From: UKL13-3 sp044353855
GTDB taxonomy: Bacteria; Bacteroidota; Bacteroidia; UKL13-3
Direction: 5' to 3'
NCBI GenBank assembly: GCA_044353855.1
Contig: JBILBF010000001.1
Location: 186,001-250,000 of the forward strand
DNA length: 64,000 nt
Below, one piece after another: positions 26,778 to 35,782 of this stretch. Position 1 is the stretch's first letter. Each line of letters starts with the position of its first letter. The notes beneath the pieces are model-generated. The model worked only from the letters and a program-made list of their open reading frames with translations, was not told where the DNA came from and searched no databases. Position numbers and translations under genes: made by a program.

Positions 26778-26785
26778 CGAAGGTA
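26778..26785 (-). promoter_or_regulatory. Possible promoter -7 box of the PNGase F-like gene
   Basis: The minus strand reads TACCTTCG, the TAnnTTCG variant also seen before ndk and feoA here. It lies 35 bases before the start; no clear -33 element. Confidence 0.3.
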
Positions 26786-27206
26786 AAAAAAGATAAACGT
26801 TAGGTTAGATATTCGTTATTTGAGGAAAACAACATTGAAGCAGAAGCCTAATGCCAAAATTTGGTTTTTTTCAAGTTAACAACTATATTGGTTTTATTGG
26901 ATTAACCGCTATTGGTAATAGCTACATTCCTAATTTGGTAAATCCTGTTATGATGGGAAATAAATATAGAGATGTTGATTTTACTGTCTAGCTAATGGTA
27001 ATATCAACTTTTCCTCCCATTTAAATAATATGTTTAAATAATACACTTAAATTAACTGTTATGGGATTTATTCATTTTTTTCTTACTCATCAACAAAATA
27101 CAATATACTTATCTCTTGCTTTCAGTATTAGTATGGTATTGAAAAATCAGCAATTAATCTAAAAAAAATAGTGCTGAATGATGGGTGTTTTTATTACCCA
27201 TTGTAA
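26786..27206. other. AT-rich intergenic region
   Basis: Over 400 bases between the PNGase F-like gene and the arylsulfatase. One plus-strand frame of 46 codons (26851-26991) is present but has no recognisable product and no promoter, so I do not call it a gene. A small hairpin (TGGGT/ACCCA) lies at 27182-27200, next to the sulfatase terminator. Confidence 0.35.
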
Positions 27207-27256
27207 AAACGAACGATCACACATTCCAATTACAATAGGAAGTTAACCGTTCGTTT
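27207..27256 (-). terminator. Probable terminator of the arylsulfatase gene
   Basis: AAACGAACG (27207-27215) pairs with CGTTCGTTT (27248-27256), 9 perfect base pairs with a 32-base loop. On the minus strand the second arm ends in TTTTTAC. The loop is long, so efficiency is uncertain. Confidence 0.5.
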
Positions 27257-27284
27257 CTTTTTAATTAGATATAAATGTAAAATT

Positions 27285-29681
27285 TTACTCTTTGGACCAA
27301 GCTCTTTTAGCTTCCATTTCTAAATCCAAGTACTGTTCCTTTCCAGTACTCACTTTTACAAAACTAATTTCACCCCCTTCAAATTCACCAGGCGATGTAT
27401 ACTGTTTGCTCACTGGATCTCCACTATCAAAACCTACACAAAGTCCGTCCCCTACTAAGGTAAATTTACCTACTTGCGCTGTCATAGCAGCCGTAGCAAC
27501 AGCTTTGTCATTGATATACAATTTGGCTGTTCCTTCAGACTCTCCGTGAGCTCCTGCTTTTTCTTTGGTAAACTCCATTCCCAAAGTATATTTCCCAGGT
27601 TTTAGTGCTTCAGTTGAAACTAATTGTTGCTCTTTAATTCCCAAGAAATTATAAACGTAATACAATTTGTGATCTTTAATAAATAAACTATGCCCACCAA
27701 AACGGGATCCATGTGCAAAAATAACTCCTTTAGATTCAGCGGTTATTTCAACATTGGCAATAATCTTAAAAGATTTACCTCTTATATTTACACATACTGC
27801 TTCTGGTACTGCACTGGTATGAGGATAATAAGTATAAATGTCTGTTGCAACTTCTTCAGTTGGACGTGGCAAAGTGATGATTTGCATAGTAGTTCGGTCA
27901 TCTAGCGGTAATGCATTGTTTTTCTTTGCTTCCTCCAACCATAAAGCTCTCATAGTCTCTAACTTTTCGGGATATTTTTTGGCTAAATCTTTTGATTCTG
28001 ATCGGTCTGCTTCTACATTATACAATTCCCATTTATCTTGGTCAAATTTTCCTTTATCGGTTAAGGGTGCATGCACCGCAACTGCTTTCCAACCATCTTG
28101 CCAAATAGCACGTGTACCTAACATAGAAAAATACTGAACATGTTTTTGGGACGGATCATTTGGTTTGGCATCAAAACTGTATTTCATAGAAACTCCAGAT
28201 AATGGATACTGCTCTACTCCCTTGTATACCTTTGGCATTTCCAATCCGCAAATTTCAAGAATAGTAGGTACAATATCTACGGCATGATGATATTGGTTGC
28301 GCACTTCTCCCCTTGCCTTAATTCCTTTAGGCCATGTGATAGTTAATGGACAATCGGTTCCGCCAGCATAGTTAGCATAGCGTTTAAACATTTTAAATGG
28401 AGTTGATAAAGCTGCAGCCCATCCTGTTGGATAATGCTCATAGGTATTTGGCCCGCCCAATTCATCAATCAATTTCATGTTTTCTGCTAAATCATCTGGG
28501 AAACCATTGAAAAATTTGTTTTCATTTACCGAACCGTTTGGCGTTCCTTCTCCCGATGCACCATTATCGGAAGCATACATAATTACGGTATTTTCATACT
28601 GACCCGTCTTTTTCAAATAATCAATGATACGACCAATTTCCACATCGGTATATTCAGAGAAGGCAGCATACACTTCGCACAAACGAGAGAACAATTTCTT
28701 TTCATCTACACTCAGGGAACTCCAAGGACGCACTGCATCCACTGGATTCGCCATATCAGCCGGCATTGGGTTCCATTCAGTCAATGTAGTGCCTTTTGGC
28801 AAAATTCCTTTATCAATCATACGAGGCAAAACCCATTTGCGGTAGGCATCATACCCATCATCAAACTTCCCTTTGTATTTGGCAATATAATCTGCAGGTG
28901 CTTGATGAGGGGCGTGATTTGCTCCAGGGCAATACCACATAAACCAAGGCTTTGATGGGTTGGCCGATTTTTGATCACCAATCATTTTAATAGCTTGGTC
29001 AGCTAAATCTTTGGATAAATGATATCCTTTTTCTGGACCATAAGGCGCTTCAATGGCATGATTGTCTTCTGTTAAATCCGGATAAAACTGATTGGTTTCT
29101 CCTCCAATAAAACCATAAAAACGGTCATAGCCTTGTTGCAAAGGCCATTGGCTTTTATTAGCACCTGCTGATAAATCGGATTCCGGAACATTATGATCTT
29201 TTCCCAACCAAAAAGTGCTCCATCCGTTATCGTTTAGTATTTGTGCCATAGTAGCCGCTTGTGCAGGTAATTGACCGCTAAATCCAGGGAATCCATTAGC
29301 TCCTTCGGTAATAACACCCATTCCATTCAAAGTATGATTACGACCGGTGTTAATACAAGAACGTGTTGGTGAACACAAAGCAACAGTTTGCCATTGTGTA
29401 TACGTCAGTCCATCGGCAGCGAGTTTATCCATCGTGGGCATGTTGATTCGTCCTCCATAAGGAGACCAAGCCGCTAAACCCGTATCATCAAAAAGAATAA
29501 ACAGGATATTGGGCGAACCTTCCGGTGCTTTTTTACGTATGTAAGGCCCCCAATCTGGTTTAGAATCCCGTACATCCAGTTTAATATCGCCTTTAAATGG
29601 TGCTTGTTGTGCTTGAGTTGTTAAACCAATCAAAGTTGCAAATACACAAAGTGAGGTTTGAATTGACTTTAAACTTTTCAT
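27285..29681 (-). CDS. Exported type I arylsulfatase
   Basis: A 798-residue sulfatase with a signal peptide ending near TQAQQ. The active-site motif CSPTRS (in TVALCSPTRSCINTGR) carries the cysteine that is converted to formylglycine. NILFILFDDTG holds the first metal-binding aspartates, GKDHNVP a conserved lysine and histidine, APHQAP a conserved histidine and MYASDNGASGEG the second metal site. The region after about residue 600 looks like a beta-sandwich accessory domain (GVIFAHGSRFGGHSLFIKDHKL). It should remove sulfate from an organic ester in the periplasm. No maturase (anSME or FGE) is in the window. It lies next to the multihaem cytochrome gene on the same strand. ATG at 29681 is chosen because it starts the signal peptide. 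Confidence 0.93.
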   Translation of the reverse strand: MKSLKSIQTSLCVFATLIGLTTQAQQAPFKGDIKLDVRDSKPDWGPYIRKKAPEGSPNILFILFDDTGLAAWSPYGGRINMPTMDKLAADGLTYTQWQTVALCSPTRSCINTGRNHTLNGMGVITEGANGFPGFSGQLPAQAATMAQILNDNGWSTFWLGKDHNVPESDLSAGANKSQWPLQQGYDRFYGFIGGETNQFYPDLTEDNHAIEAPYGPEKGYHLSKDLADQAIKMIGDQKSANPSKPWFMWYCPGANHAPHQAPADYIAKYKGKFDDGYDAYRKWVLPRMIDKGILPKGTTLTEWNPMPADMANPVDAVRPWSSLSVDEKKLFSRLCEVYAAFSEYTDVEIGRIIDYLKKTGQYENTVIMYASDNGASGEGTPNGSVNENKFFNGFPDDLAENMKLIDELGGPNTYEHYPTGWAAALSTPFKMFKRYANYAGGTDCPLTITWPKGIKARGEVRNQYHHAVDIVPTILEICGLEMPKVYKGVEQYPLSGVSMKYSFDAKPNDPSQKHVQYFSMLGTRAIWQDGWKAVAVHAPLTDKGKFDQDKWELYNVEADRSESKDLAKKYPEKLETMRALWLEEAKKNNALPLDDRTTMQIITLPRPTEEVATDIYTYYPHTSAVPEAVCVNIRGKSFKIIANVEITAESKGVIFAHGSRFGGHSLFIKDHKLYYVYNFLGIKEQQLVSTEALKPGKYTLGMEFTKEKAGAHGESEGTAKLYINDKAVATAAMTAQVGKFTLVGDGLCVGFDSGDPVSKQYTSPGEFEGGEISFVKVSTGKEQYLDLEMEAKRAWSKE

Positions 29682-29789
29682 AATGCTAATAATAAATAGT
29701 GAAATGAACGGCAATATATTTGTGCGGTCTTAATATTCCAAATGAAACTATTAAAAACAGTCAATAATATTAAACTAAAAACCAATTTA

Positions 29790-32030
29790 TTACCGGATAA
29801 TCCCTAAATTTCGATAAATCGTTTGATAATTAGGATTTATAGGGTCGATTTGATACAAAACAGTTGCATAATTTACCGCTTCCTTTGGATTATTTTGCTG
29901 AAGATAAAAATAACATAAAGCATAGTTGAGTTTGGCGGATTTAGCATTGAGAGCATAGCCTTTTTTCAACACCAATTCGGTTTGTTTTAGTTCCCCATTC
30001 TGTTGGAGCAATAAAGCATAATTATAGTATAAATCGGGGTTGCTGGAGTTTAATTTTACAGCTTTCTCAAAACTATTAAGCGCCTTCTTAGGTTCTCCCA
30101 TTTCATAAAACAAAAGGGCCAAATTGTAATATACTCGATCATTCGATTGGTCAATCTTTTCAGCAAACAAAAGTACTTGCAATGCCTCTTGATTTTTACC
30201 AATACTATTATAGGCTGCCGACAAATTTAATCGTGCATAGTTCATTTGATTGTCTTTTTCCAAAGCGCGTGTATAATGTTGAATGGCATTTGCAAAATCA
30301 CCTGCTTGCAACTCATAATCGGCCATCATTACATTGCCTACGGCAAAATCTGTTTGATATTGTAAAAATTGTTTATTCTCGGCATCGGCAGCTGCATAAA
30401 TATTTTTACTGTGTGCTTCCCTGGATTGAGGTGGAATGCGGTGGTATAAATCAGCTGCTGCAATACGCACTGCTCTTACTTTGTCTGTTAAACATTTTTG
30501 AGCTGGTTGTTGCCAAAGTTGAGGTGGAAATTTTTCTAAGGATTTGAGTGTCTGATAGCGAACCATAGCTTTCATGTCATCAAGACTTTTTAATAATGCA
30601 TCAGCCACTTTCTGAGTGGCTAAACTGCCCAAATAATAAACCGCTGTTGCTCTTGCTATTTCAGGCTGAGAAGTATCTGCAAGTAATTTAAGCAAGTGAT
30701 ATTCACTTTTATTATTGAGTATACTTCCAGGCAATAAATCATCAGAGAAATGATACTTTCTTTTGGGTCCATACCATTTTTGAATAGTGGTTGTTGCCCA
30801 TTTTGCGGTTTGGTTTTTATGGCAACTATTACATGTATTGGGAGTATTGTAAACTATCGATTGATCGGGACGGGGAATACGAAAACTATGGTCTCTGCGG
30901 GTGTCATTGCCCATATAGGTTTTTTCGGGCATATGGCAATTGATGCATTGTGAACTTTCAGTGTTAGCTTTATGAAAATGGTGGGAAGGTGAATCAAATT
31001 TAGAATCATGGCAACTGATACACATGGCATTTCCTGCTAATAATAATTTACCTGAATGAGGGTTATGGCAATTGCTACAAGTTACATTGTTATGATACAT
31101 TTTGCTTTGCGCAAAGGAACCGTATTCATAATCTTCATTGTTAATTTGACCATCTGCAAAATAATTTTCATTACTGATGACCTCTGGAATAATATTATCC
31201 AATAACTCATTGGATAAAATTTGATCGGCTGCGATATCCGTTTTTCGGGCATGACAAGGCGCACAGTTTTTAATTTGTAAAGCATTGTTTTTACTGGTAA
31301 CTTCACTCAAGCCAGCATACTCTATTTTATCTCCCTTGGCAAATCCATCCGAGAGCACAAACTCTTCATGTGCTGATCCTGGGCCATGGCAGGTTTCACA
31401 AGCAACGTTGATCTCCGAGAACGTTGTATGGTATTTATCTTTTACAAAATCATACTTCTTTTGCAAGTTGGTTGAATGGCATGAAGCACACATGGTATTC
31501 CAGTTTTGCCCATTACCTGTCCAATGTAACCAATCATTGGTTGCTATTTTTTGATTGGGATATTGGTGAAACCATTTGTTATTTTTAGCATCCCAACTTA
31601 CCCGAGTGGCTTGCAATTTACCTCCGGGTTGTTCTATTAAATATTGTTGCAATGGAAAATAACCAAAAGTATATTTTACTTCGCCATCGAAATTTTTTCC
31701 GTCCCGGCCTTGGGTATTGATAAAAAACTTTCCGTCTCGTTTAAAAAATTGATTGTGTACTCCATCCGACTTATAACTCGTAGTAAAATCTCCTAATACA
31801 CTGGTATCATTGGGTAATTCCATAGCCTTAAAATGGTCAGATAATTTCCAATCTTCAAATTCCTTTGGATGGCATTTTTGACACTCGGCTGAACCTATAT
31901 AAGTTTTTGCAACTGAATTTATATTATTTGAAATTGTTTTAGATTCTTTTTGTAAACATGATTCGAACACAATTGTTCCACAAAAGATAAGAACTAAAAT
32001 GAAAAGGATTAAGGCTACTTTGTGTTTCAT
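29790..32030 (-). CDS. Eight-haem c-type cytochrome with HEAT-like and TPR domains
   Basis: A 746-residue membrane-anchored protein: an N-terminal hydrophobic segment with SCLQK (possible lipobox) and then a cytochrome c554-like region. Eight haem motifs are visible in order: CQKCH, CASCH, CETCH, CAPCH, CSNCH, CISCH, CINCH and CNSCH. GSAECQKCHPKEFEDWKLSDH is the typical opening of such multihaem proteins. Around residues 440-540 lies a HEAT-like helical part (VRYQTLKSLEKFPPQLW, VRAVRIAAADLYHRIPP). The C-terminus has about five TPR units (for example ARLNLSAAYNSIGKNQEALQVL, LYYNYALLLQQNGELKQTE). It probably shuttles electrons in the periplasm and docks partner proteins. The substrate is unknown. 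Same strand as the arylsulfatase, 108 bases upstream. Confidence 0.88.
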   Translation of the reverse strand: MKHKVALILFILVLIFCGTIVFESCLQKESKTISNNINSVAKTYIGSAECQKCHPKEFEDWKLSDHFKAMELPNDTSVLGDFTTSYKSDGVHNQFFKRDGKFFINTQGRDGKNFDGEVKYTFGYFPLQQYLIEQPGGKLQATRVSWDAKNNKWFHQYPNQKIATNDWLHWTGNGQNWNTMCASCHSTNLQKKYDFVKDKYHTTFSEINVACETCHGPGSAHEEFVLSDGFAKGDKIEYAGLSEVTSKNNALQIKNCAPCHARKTDIAADQILSNELLDNIIPEVISNENYFADGQINNEDYEYGSFAQSKMYHNNVTCSNCHNPHSGKLLLAGNAMCISCHDSKFDSPSHHFHKANTESSQCINCHMPEKTYMGNDTRRDHSFRIPRPDQSIVYNTPNTCNSCHKNQTAKWATTTIQKWYGPKRKYHFSDDLLPGSILNNKSEYHLLKLLADTSQPEIARATAVYYLGSLATQKVADALLKSLDDMKAMVRYQTLKSLEKFPPQLWQQPAQKCLTDKVRAVRIAAADLYHRIPPQSREAHSKNIYAAADAENKQFLQYQTDFAVGNVMMADYELQAGDFANAIQHYTRALEKDNQMNYARLNLSAAYNSIGKNQEALQVLLFAEKIDQSNDRVYYNLALLFYEMGEPKKALNSFEKAVKLNSSNPDLYYNYALLLQQNGELKQTELVLKKGYALNAKSAKLNYALCYFYLQQNNPKEAVNYATVLYQIDPINPNYQTIYRNLGIIR

Positions 32031-32151
32031 TGCAATATACAACTATACCATTTATAACAGAAAAGCCCTAAAGAAAAAATGTCAAGATTTCAAAACGAAA
32101 AGCCTATAAGCGTTTAGCTTTTATCCTTATTTTATAAAGAGGTGAAGCACA

Positions 32152-32703
32152 TCATTTTTTTCGCCACAATCTTTTATTAAAGGCTATTCCAAATGTCCAA
32201 GTATCATAAATAGTCTCTTTGTTTTCATACATTAAGTTAAAAGCAACTTCTATATTTTCATTGAGTTCAACACTATATTCAGTACCCATTTTAAGTAAAT
32301 ATAAATTTTTATCTTTTTCAAATTCATACCCTGGACCAACAAAAAAAGACCAATGCCTTTTTGCATGATAATGAATCACCCCTGCTAATGATATTGGATA
32401 TTTTCTGTTCAATAATACATTGTGTTCTTCTATATCAAAACTTTGCAGTTTAATATCTGATTGAACAGCAACCGACCATCGTTTATGAAAAAAATAATCA
32501 ACATCAAAGCCCCAAGTTGGAACTATAACAATACTATTTCCTCCTTCTACAGCAGCAGGAATATGTGAATTGGCCATCATAATAGCTCCTCTGATTTGAG
32601 GGTTATGGTCTTTCCCCAATTTGTCTTCTTGCCCAATAACCCACAAAGGAAAAAAACAAATGATGAATACACATTGGTAGATAAAATCAATTCCTTTTTT
32701 CAT
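32152..32703 (-). CDS. Small exported barrel-like protein
   Basis: A 183-residue exported protein: signal peptide ending near WVIGQ, then alternating strands (IVIVPTWGFDVDYFFHKRWSVAVQ, HWSFFVGPGYEFEK, IEVAFNLMYENK, WTFGIAFNKRLW) of a small outer-membrane barrel. A conserved WSFFVGPGYE resembles barrels of the transporter/OmpW-like type. No specific function can be assigned. It is 45 bases after the channel gene on the same strand and may be co-transcribed with it. Confidence 0.62.
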   Translation of the reverse strand: MKKGIDFIYQCVFIICFFPLWVIGQEDKLGKDHNPQIRGAIMMANSHIPAAVEGGNSIVIVPTWGFDVDYFFHKRWSVAVQSDIKLQSFDIEEHNVLLNRKYPISLAGVIHYHAKRHWSFFVGPGYEFEKDKNLYLLKMGTEYSVELNENIEVAFNLMYENKETIYDTWTFGIAFNKRLWRKK

Positions 32704-32748
32704 AAAACTTTCTACTGAGCATTAGTAAAACCTGTATAATAACACCAA

Positions 32749-33393
32749 TTATTTAGTTTGAATATACTTTCCAATTAAAATGGCAATAACAACTGAAATA
32801 TATAATTGACCTGACAATGCAGTTAACTTTGCAAATGCTCTAGCTATATCGCTTACTGGAATAATATCACCATACCCAACAGTAGTGTAGGTAATAAAAA
32901 CATAATAAGAATTAGTTGAAAATTGTAAAGGGCCTGATTCTAAAAAAACACCTGACAAACTGAAAGAATTGGGTGCTAAAATTAAAATAATTCCCATAAC
33001 AAGAGTTAACGCAATTCCTAAAAGTAAATACCCTGCAATAGCTTCTAAAATCATTTCTATCCCTGCTTCTTTTAACATCACTTGTTTGATAAGCAATAGT
33101 GCAATCCATATAAATAAAAAAACGGTTAAAAGGTCCAACACCATTACAATATTATCAAATCCAAAATTATGATTGATAATACGAATTGTTATAATTCCTA
33201 ATGCAACCCTAACATACTTTTTATTGTGTTTTTCTATCAAAAAAGCACTTATCAAAACCAAAGCAATTAAGGTAATAAAATAGCTTATAAATTGGAATTC
33301 TTTAGGTAATGACGGCACAATAAACAGCAATACAAAACAAACGACTAACTGCAATGCGCTGTTAACTTTAATGCTTTTTTTAAATATACTCAT
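32749..33393 (-). CDS. Ion-channel protein with potassium selectivity filter
   Basis: A 214-residue inner-membrane protein. The selectivity filter TTVGYGDI appears in YYVFITYTTVGYGDIIPVSD near the C-terminus, preceded by the pore helix and followed by the last transmembrane helix (LYISVVIAILIGKYI). Four or so hydrophobic helices precede the pore (for example LVVCFVLLFIVPSL, ISYFITLIALVLISAFLI, IVMVLDLLTVFLFIWIALLLI). It is a compact Ion_trans_2-type channel without a recognisable cytoplasmic RCK domain. ATG at 33393 is preferred to an in-frame TTG at 33411. The pirin gene lies 24 bases upstream on the same strand, so the two are probably an operon. Confidence 0.82.
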   Translation of the reverse strand: MSIFKKSIKVNSALQLVVCFVLLFIVPSLPKEFQFISYFITLIALVLISAFLIEKHNKKYVRVALGIITIRIINHNFGFDNIVMVLDLLTVFLFIWIALLLIKQVMLKEAGIEMILEAIAGYLLLGIALTLVMGIILILAPNSFSLSGVFLESGPLQFSTNSYYVFITYTTVGYGDIIPVSDIARAFAKLTALSGQLYISVVIAILIGKYIQTK

Positions 33394-33417
33394 AGCTATT
33401 AATTTAGTCAAAAAAGG

Positions 33418-34266
33418 CTAATATAAAAATCCCATTTTACCTTGTTGGTAATCCCGCAATGCTTCCATAATTTCAGTTTGTGATGTCATCACAAATGGTC
33501 CATATGATATAAGTGGTTCGCTAATAGGATCACCCGACATCAACAATAATTTGGCATTAGCTGTTGCTGTTATATGAATCGTTCCTTGTGTTTGTTCAAA
33601 CACTACAAATTGATATTGGGAAACAACCTCTTGTTCATTTATAAAAACTTCTCCATCCAAAACATACAATACACTATGCTGGTTTGCAGGAAAATCAATA
33701 CTGAATATGCTATTGTTTTCCATTCGTAACATTGCTGTAAATACAGCAGAATGTGCAGGACCTTTATGGTTAAGATAATTTCCTGATACCAATCGAAATG
33801 CTACACCCTTTTGTTCAATCAATACAATTTCATTATGGGTAATAGGCTGGTAAGTGGCTGGCAACATTTTTTGTTCCCTTGGCACATTTATCCATAGTTG
33901 AATCCCTTCGTACAGTCCCCCTTTTTCTAGAAAACCTTTTGCAACTTTTTCACTGTGAATCAATCCCCTTCCTGCATTTATCCATTGTACTTCATTGGCA
34001 TGTACAACATGGTTGTTCCCTAATGAATCATTGTGTTCAACAGCGCCTTCAAACATAAATGTTATAGGACTAAACCCCCGATGTGGATGTGGAGGTACAT
34101 CAAATCTGCTTTCGCCAGCTGGCATATCAAATTTAAAATGATGCAATAAAATAAAAGGGCTTACTTGTTCCAATCCTTCAAGTGGAATTGCTTGTCGAAT
34201 TGGAATATCTCCCATCATAGTTTGTGGGGCAGAGTAAATTTTTAAAATGGATTTATAGTTAATCAT
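33418..34266 (-). CDS. Pirin-family protein
   Basis: A 282-residue bicupin of the pirin family. The metal-binding histidines are in PPHPHRGFSPITFMFEG (H-x-H) and IHSEKV, with an earlier FILLHHF and WINAGRGLIHSE, the family fingerprint. The C-terminal cupin has SVLYVLDGEVFIN. Pirins act variously as quercetinases or as binding partners of other proteins; which applies here is unknown. ATG at 34266 gives the conserved NYKSILKIYSA start; a longer frame begins at 34308. It is upstream of the channel gene in a likely operon. Confidence 0.9.
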   Translation of the reverse strand: MINYKSILKIYSAPQTMMGDIPIRQAIPLEGLEQVSPFILLHHFKFDMPAGESRFDVPPHPHRGFSPITFMFEGAVEHNDSLGNNHVVHANEVQWINAGRGLIHSEKVAKGFLEKGGLYEGIQLWINVPREQKMLPATYQPITHNEIVLIEQKGVAFRLVSGNYLNHKGPAHSAVFTAMLRMENNSIFSIDFPANQHSVLYVLDGEVFINEQEVVSQYQFVVFEQTQGTIHITATANAKLLLMSGDPISEPLISYGPFVMTSQTEIMEALRDYQQGKMGFLY

Positions 34267-34356
34267 ATTCAAAGAGTAAAAGGATATCTGCAGAAATACC
34301 TTAATCAAAGAAATTAAAACACATTTTTAACTACTTATTTGTTTAATACCATCTGC

Positions 34357-35175
34357 TTAAAAGTGATATCCAAATTGAATAGCAAAACGATAATTGGGTA
34401 AAAAGCCAGTAGAAAAGGAGTTCTTTTTAAAATTTCCTCTACTTATTAATTCATTTAGAACAGGCGTCTTTGAAAAAAGTTTATCGTAATATTTTTGATA
34501 AAATTCATCTGCTTGATCAGGGCTTAAATTACTTTTCAACTCAAGTTCTGCCCTGTAATACGAAATTGCAGGTCCCAATAAAATAAGGTCTAAAGATATT
34601 CTTTTACCAAAAATAAATTGATACCCAAATTGAAATCCAAGATTGTATAGGCTAAATTTGGAATTTAACTCTGCTGAGTAAGTAATAATCGAACTATTGT
34701 TGGTATCTACATAATTAAAATCAACACCCCCATTATTTTGATAGGTACTAAGAAAAGGGCCAATATACGCGCCATTTGGGGTTGGTCTGGTATTTAGTGT
34801 GTGCAAATAAAAACGATAATCTAAGGTGATGATATAGCCAAATTGTTTTTGGGGAGTAACATCTATTGCACCAATATCATTTGAAATAAATTTTGGAATA
34901 AAAAACACACCAACATTAATGGATGCGCTTTGGTTTCTCAAAGTTGTTCGTTCATATCCAAAGGTTACGTTTCTGGGGTCGGAGAATAAAGCGGTTGCCA
35001 TTGGGTTATACTTTATAATATGTTTACCATATGTATCCTTATGTATAATTTGATAAACAAACGGATACGACTTCTTCAGGGTTGAAGAAGTCGTATTTAT
35101 ACTGTCTTGAGCAAAAGCAATTGTTCCATAAACAAATACTAGGCTACAGACAAAACTCTTTTGCCAAAACATCAA
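34357..35175 (-). CDS. Exported barrel-like protein of unknown function
   Basis: A 272-residue exported protein: signal peptide to TIAFAQ, then TTSSTLKKSYPF and many short strands (FGYERTTLRN, ASINVGVFFIPKF, YIITLDYRFYL, YNLGFQFGYQFIFGKRISLDLILLGP, RFAIQFGYHF) with a terminal aromatic residue, as in barrels inserted by BAM. It resembles DUF3575-type barrels, which I cannot confirm. A 14-base-pair hairpin (35065-35096) lies within its early codons, just after the signal peptide. It is 11 bases from the helical exported protein upstream (35187-35681), so the two are in one transcript. Confidence 0.68.
   Translation of the reverse strand: MMFWQKSFVCSLVFVYGTIAFAQDSINTTSSTLKKSYPFVYQIIHKDTYGKHIIKYNPMATALFSDPRNVTFGYERTTLRNQSASINVGVFFIPKFISNDIGAIDVTPQKQFGYIITLDYRFYLHTLNTRPTPNGAYIGPFLSTYQNNGGVDFNYVDTNNSSIITYSAELNSKFSLYNLGFQFGYQFIFGKRISLDLILLGPAISYYRAELELKSNLSPDQADEFYQKYYDKLFSKTPVLNELISRGNFKKNSFSTGFLPNYRFAIQFGYHF
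35065..35096 (-). repeat. Intragenic inverted repeat (14-base-pair hairpin)
   Basis: ATACGACTTCTTCA (35065-35078) and TGAAGAAGTCGTAT (35083-35096) form a perfect stem with a 4-base loop. It lies inside the coding region of the barrel-like protein, at about codons 27-37. There is no T tract after it on either strand, so it is not a standard terminator. Confidence 0.75.
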
Positions 35176-35186
35176 TATCTATTAGT

Positions 35187-35681
35187 TTATTTATCTAATT
35201 TATCCAACTCACCAATCATGGGTAAGCTATTTTGTAACTCTGCACGAATCATTGTTTGCATGTATAGTTCCAATTGCATGAATTGGGCAGCTCTAATTGC
35301 AGATATTTCTTTTTTAATTAGGTTATAATATTTTAACTGAAGTTTATCAATAGCAGCATTGTTTTTTAGCAACCGTTGCGTAAGTTCATCTGCTTTTTCA
35401 TTTGTGAGTCCAACATAATTGTCAGCATAAGACGCAATAATTTGAATTCTTTCTTCACTTAATTTTTTTCCTTCTTCAACATATTTATCATAAATAGGAA
35501 GAAATTTTGTCAATTCTACTTCTGTAAATTTCATGTAATCACTTACAATGGCGCGTTTTTCCAAACCCCAAATATTTTGCACCAATTGAACTTCGTCTTT
35601 AGCCATTTGAGCATTTACAGAAGCCGTTAGCAAAATAGAAAGACATACAAATAACATTTTTTTACCTTGATTCATTTTCAT
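35187..35681 (-). CDS. Exported helical protein, possibly Spy/CpxP-like
   Basis: A 164-residue exported protein with a signal peptide ending at VNAQ. The mature part is almost entirely helical: LVQNIWGLEKRAIVSDYMKFTEVELTKF, KLSEERIQIIASYADNY, ADELTQRLLKNNAAIDKLQLKYYNLIKKEIS and FMQLELYMQTMIRAEL. This length and helix pattern, with a Glu/Lys-rich middle, resembles periplasmic chaperones of the Spy/CpxP type, but I do not see the LTxxQ signature repeat, so the assignment is tentative. It lies directly upstream of the barrel-like protein, which it could help fold; that is inference. Confidence 0.55.
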   Translation of the reverse strand: MKMNQGKKMLFVCLSILLTASVNAQMAKDEVQLVQNIWGLEKRAIVSDYMKFTEVELTKFLPIYDKYVEEGKKLSEERIQIIASYADNYVGLTNEKADELTQRLLKNNAAIDKLQLKYYNLIKKEISAIRAAQFMQLELYMQTMIRAELQNSLPMIGELDKLDK

Positions 35682-35782
35682 ATATATTTTTATTGTTTAT
35701 AAGGTTGTAAAGAAAAAAAGAATTTGGATTTTATCCTAATAAAACCAACAATTTTGTTAGTTGGGTTCATTTGATTTTAAGT

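Noticed and set aside
26851..26991. A 46-codon plus-strand frame between the PNGase F-like gene and the sulfatase
   Set aside because: No promoter, no recognisable product and no resemblance to a protein; the short length makes chance likely.
27285..29681. Polysaccharide utilisation locus around the sulfatase
   Set aside because: No SusC/SusD pair, glycoside hydrolase or sensor is present nearby.
32098..32122. Terminator hairpin after the multihaem cytochrome region
   Set aside because: Only six base pairs (AAAAGC/GCTTTT) with a long loop; too weak, and its position upstream of the cytochrome gene does not fit termination of that gene.
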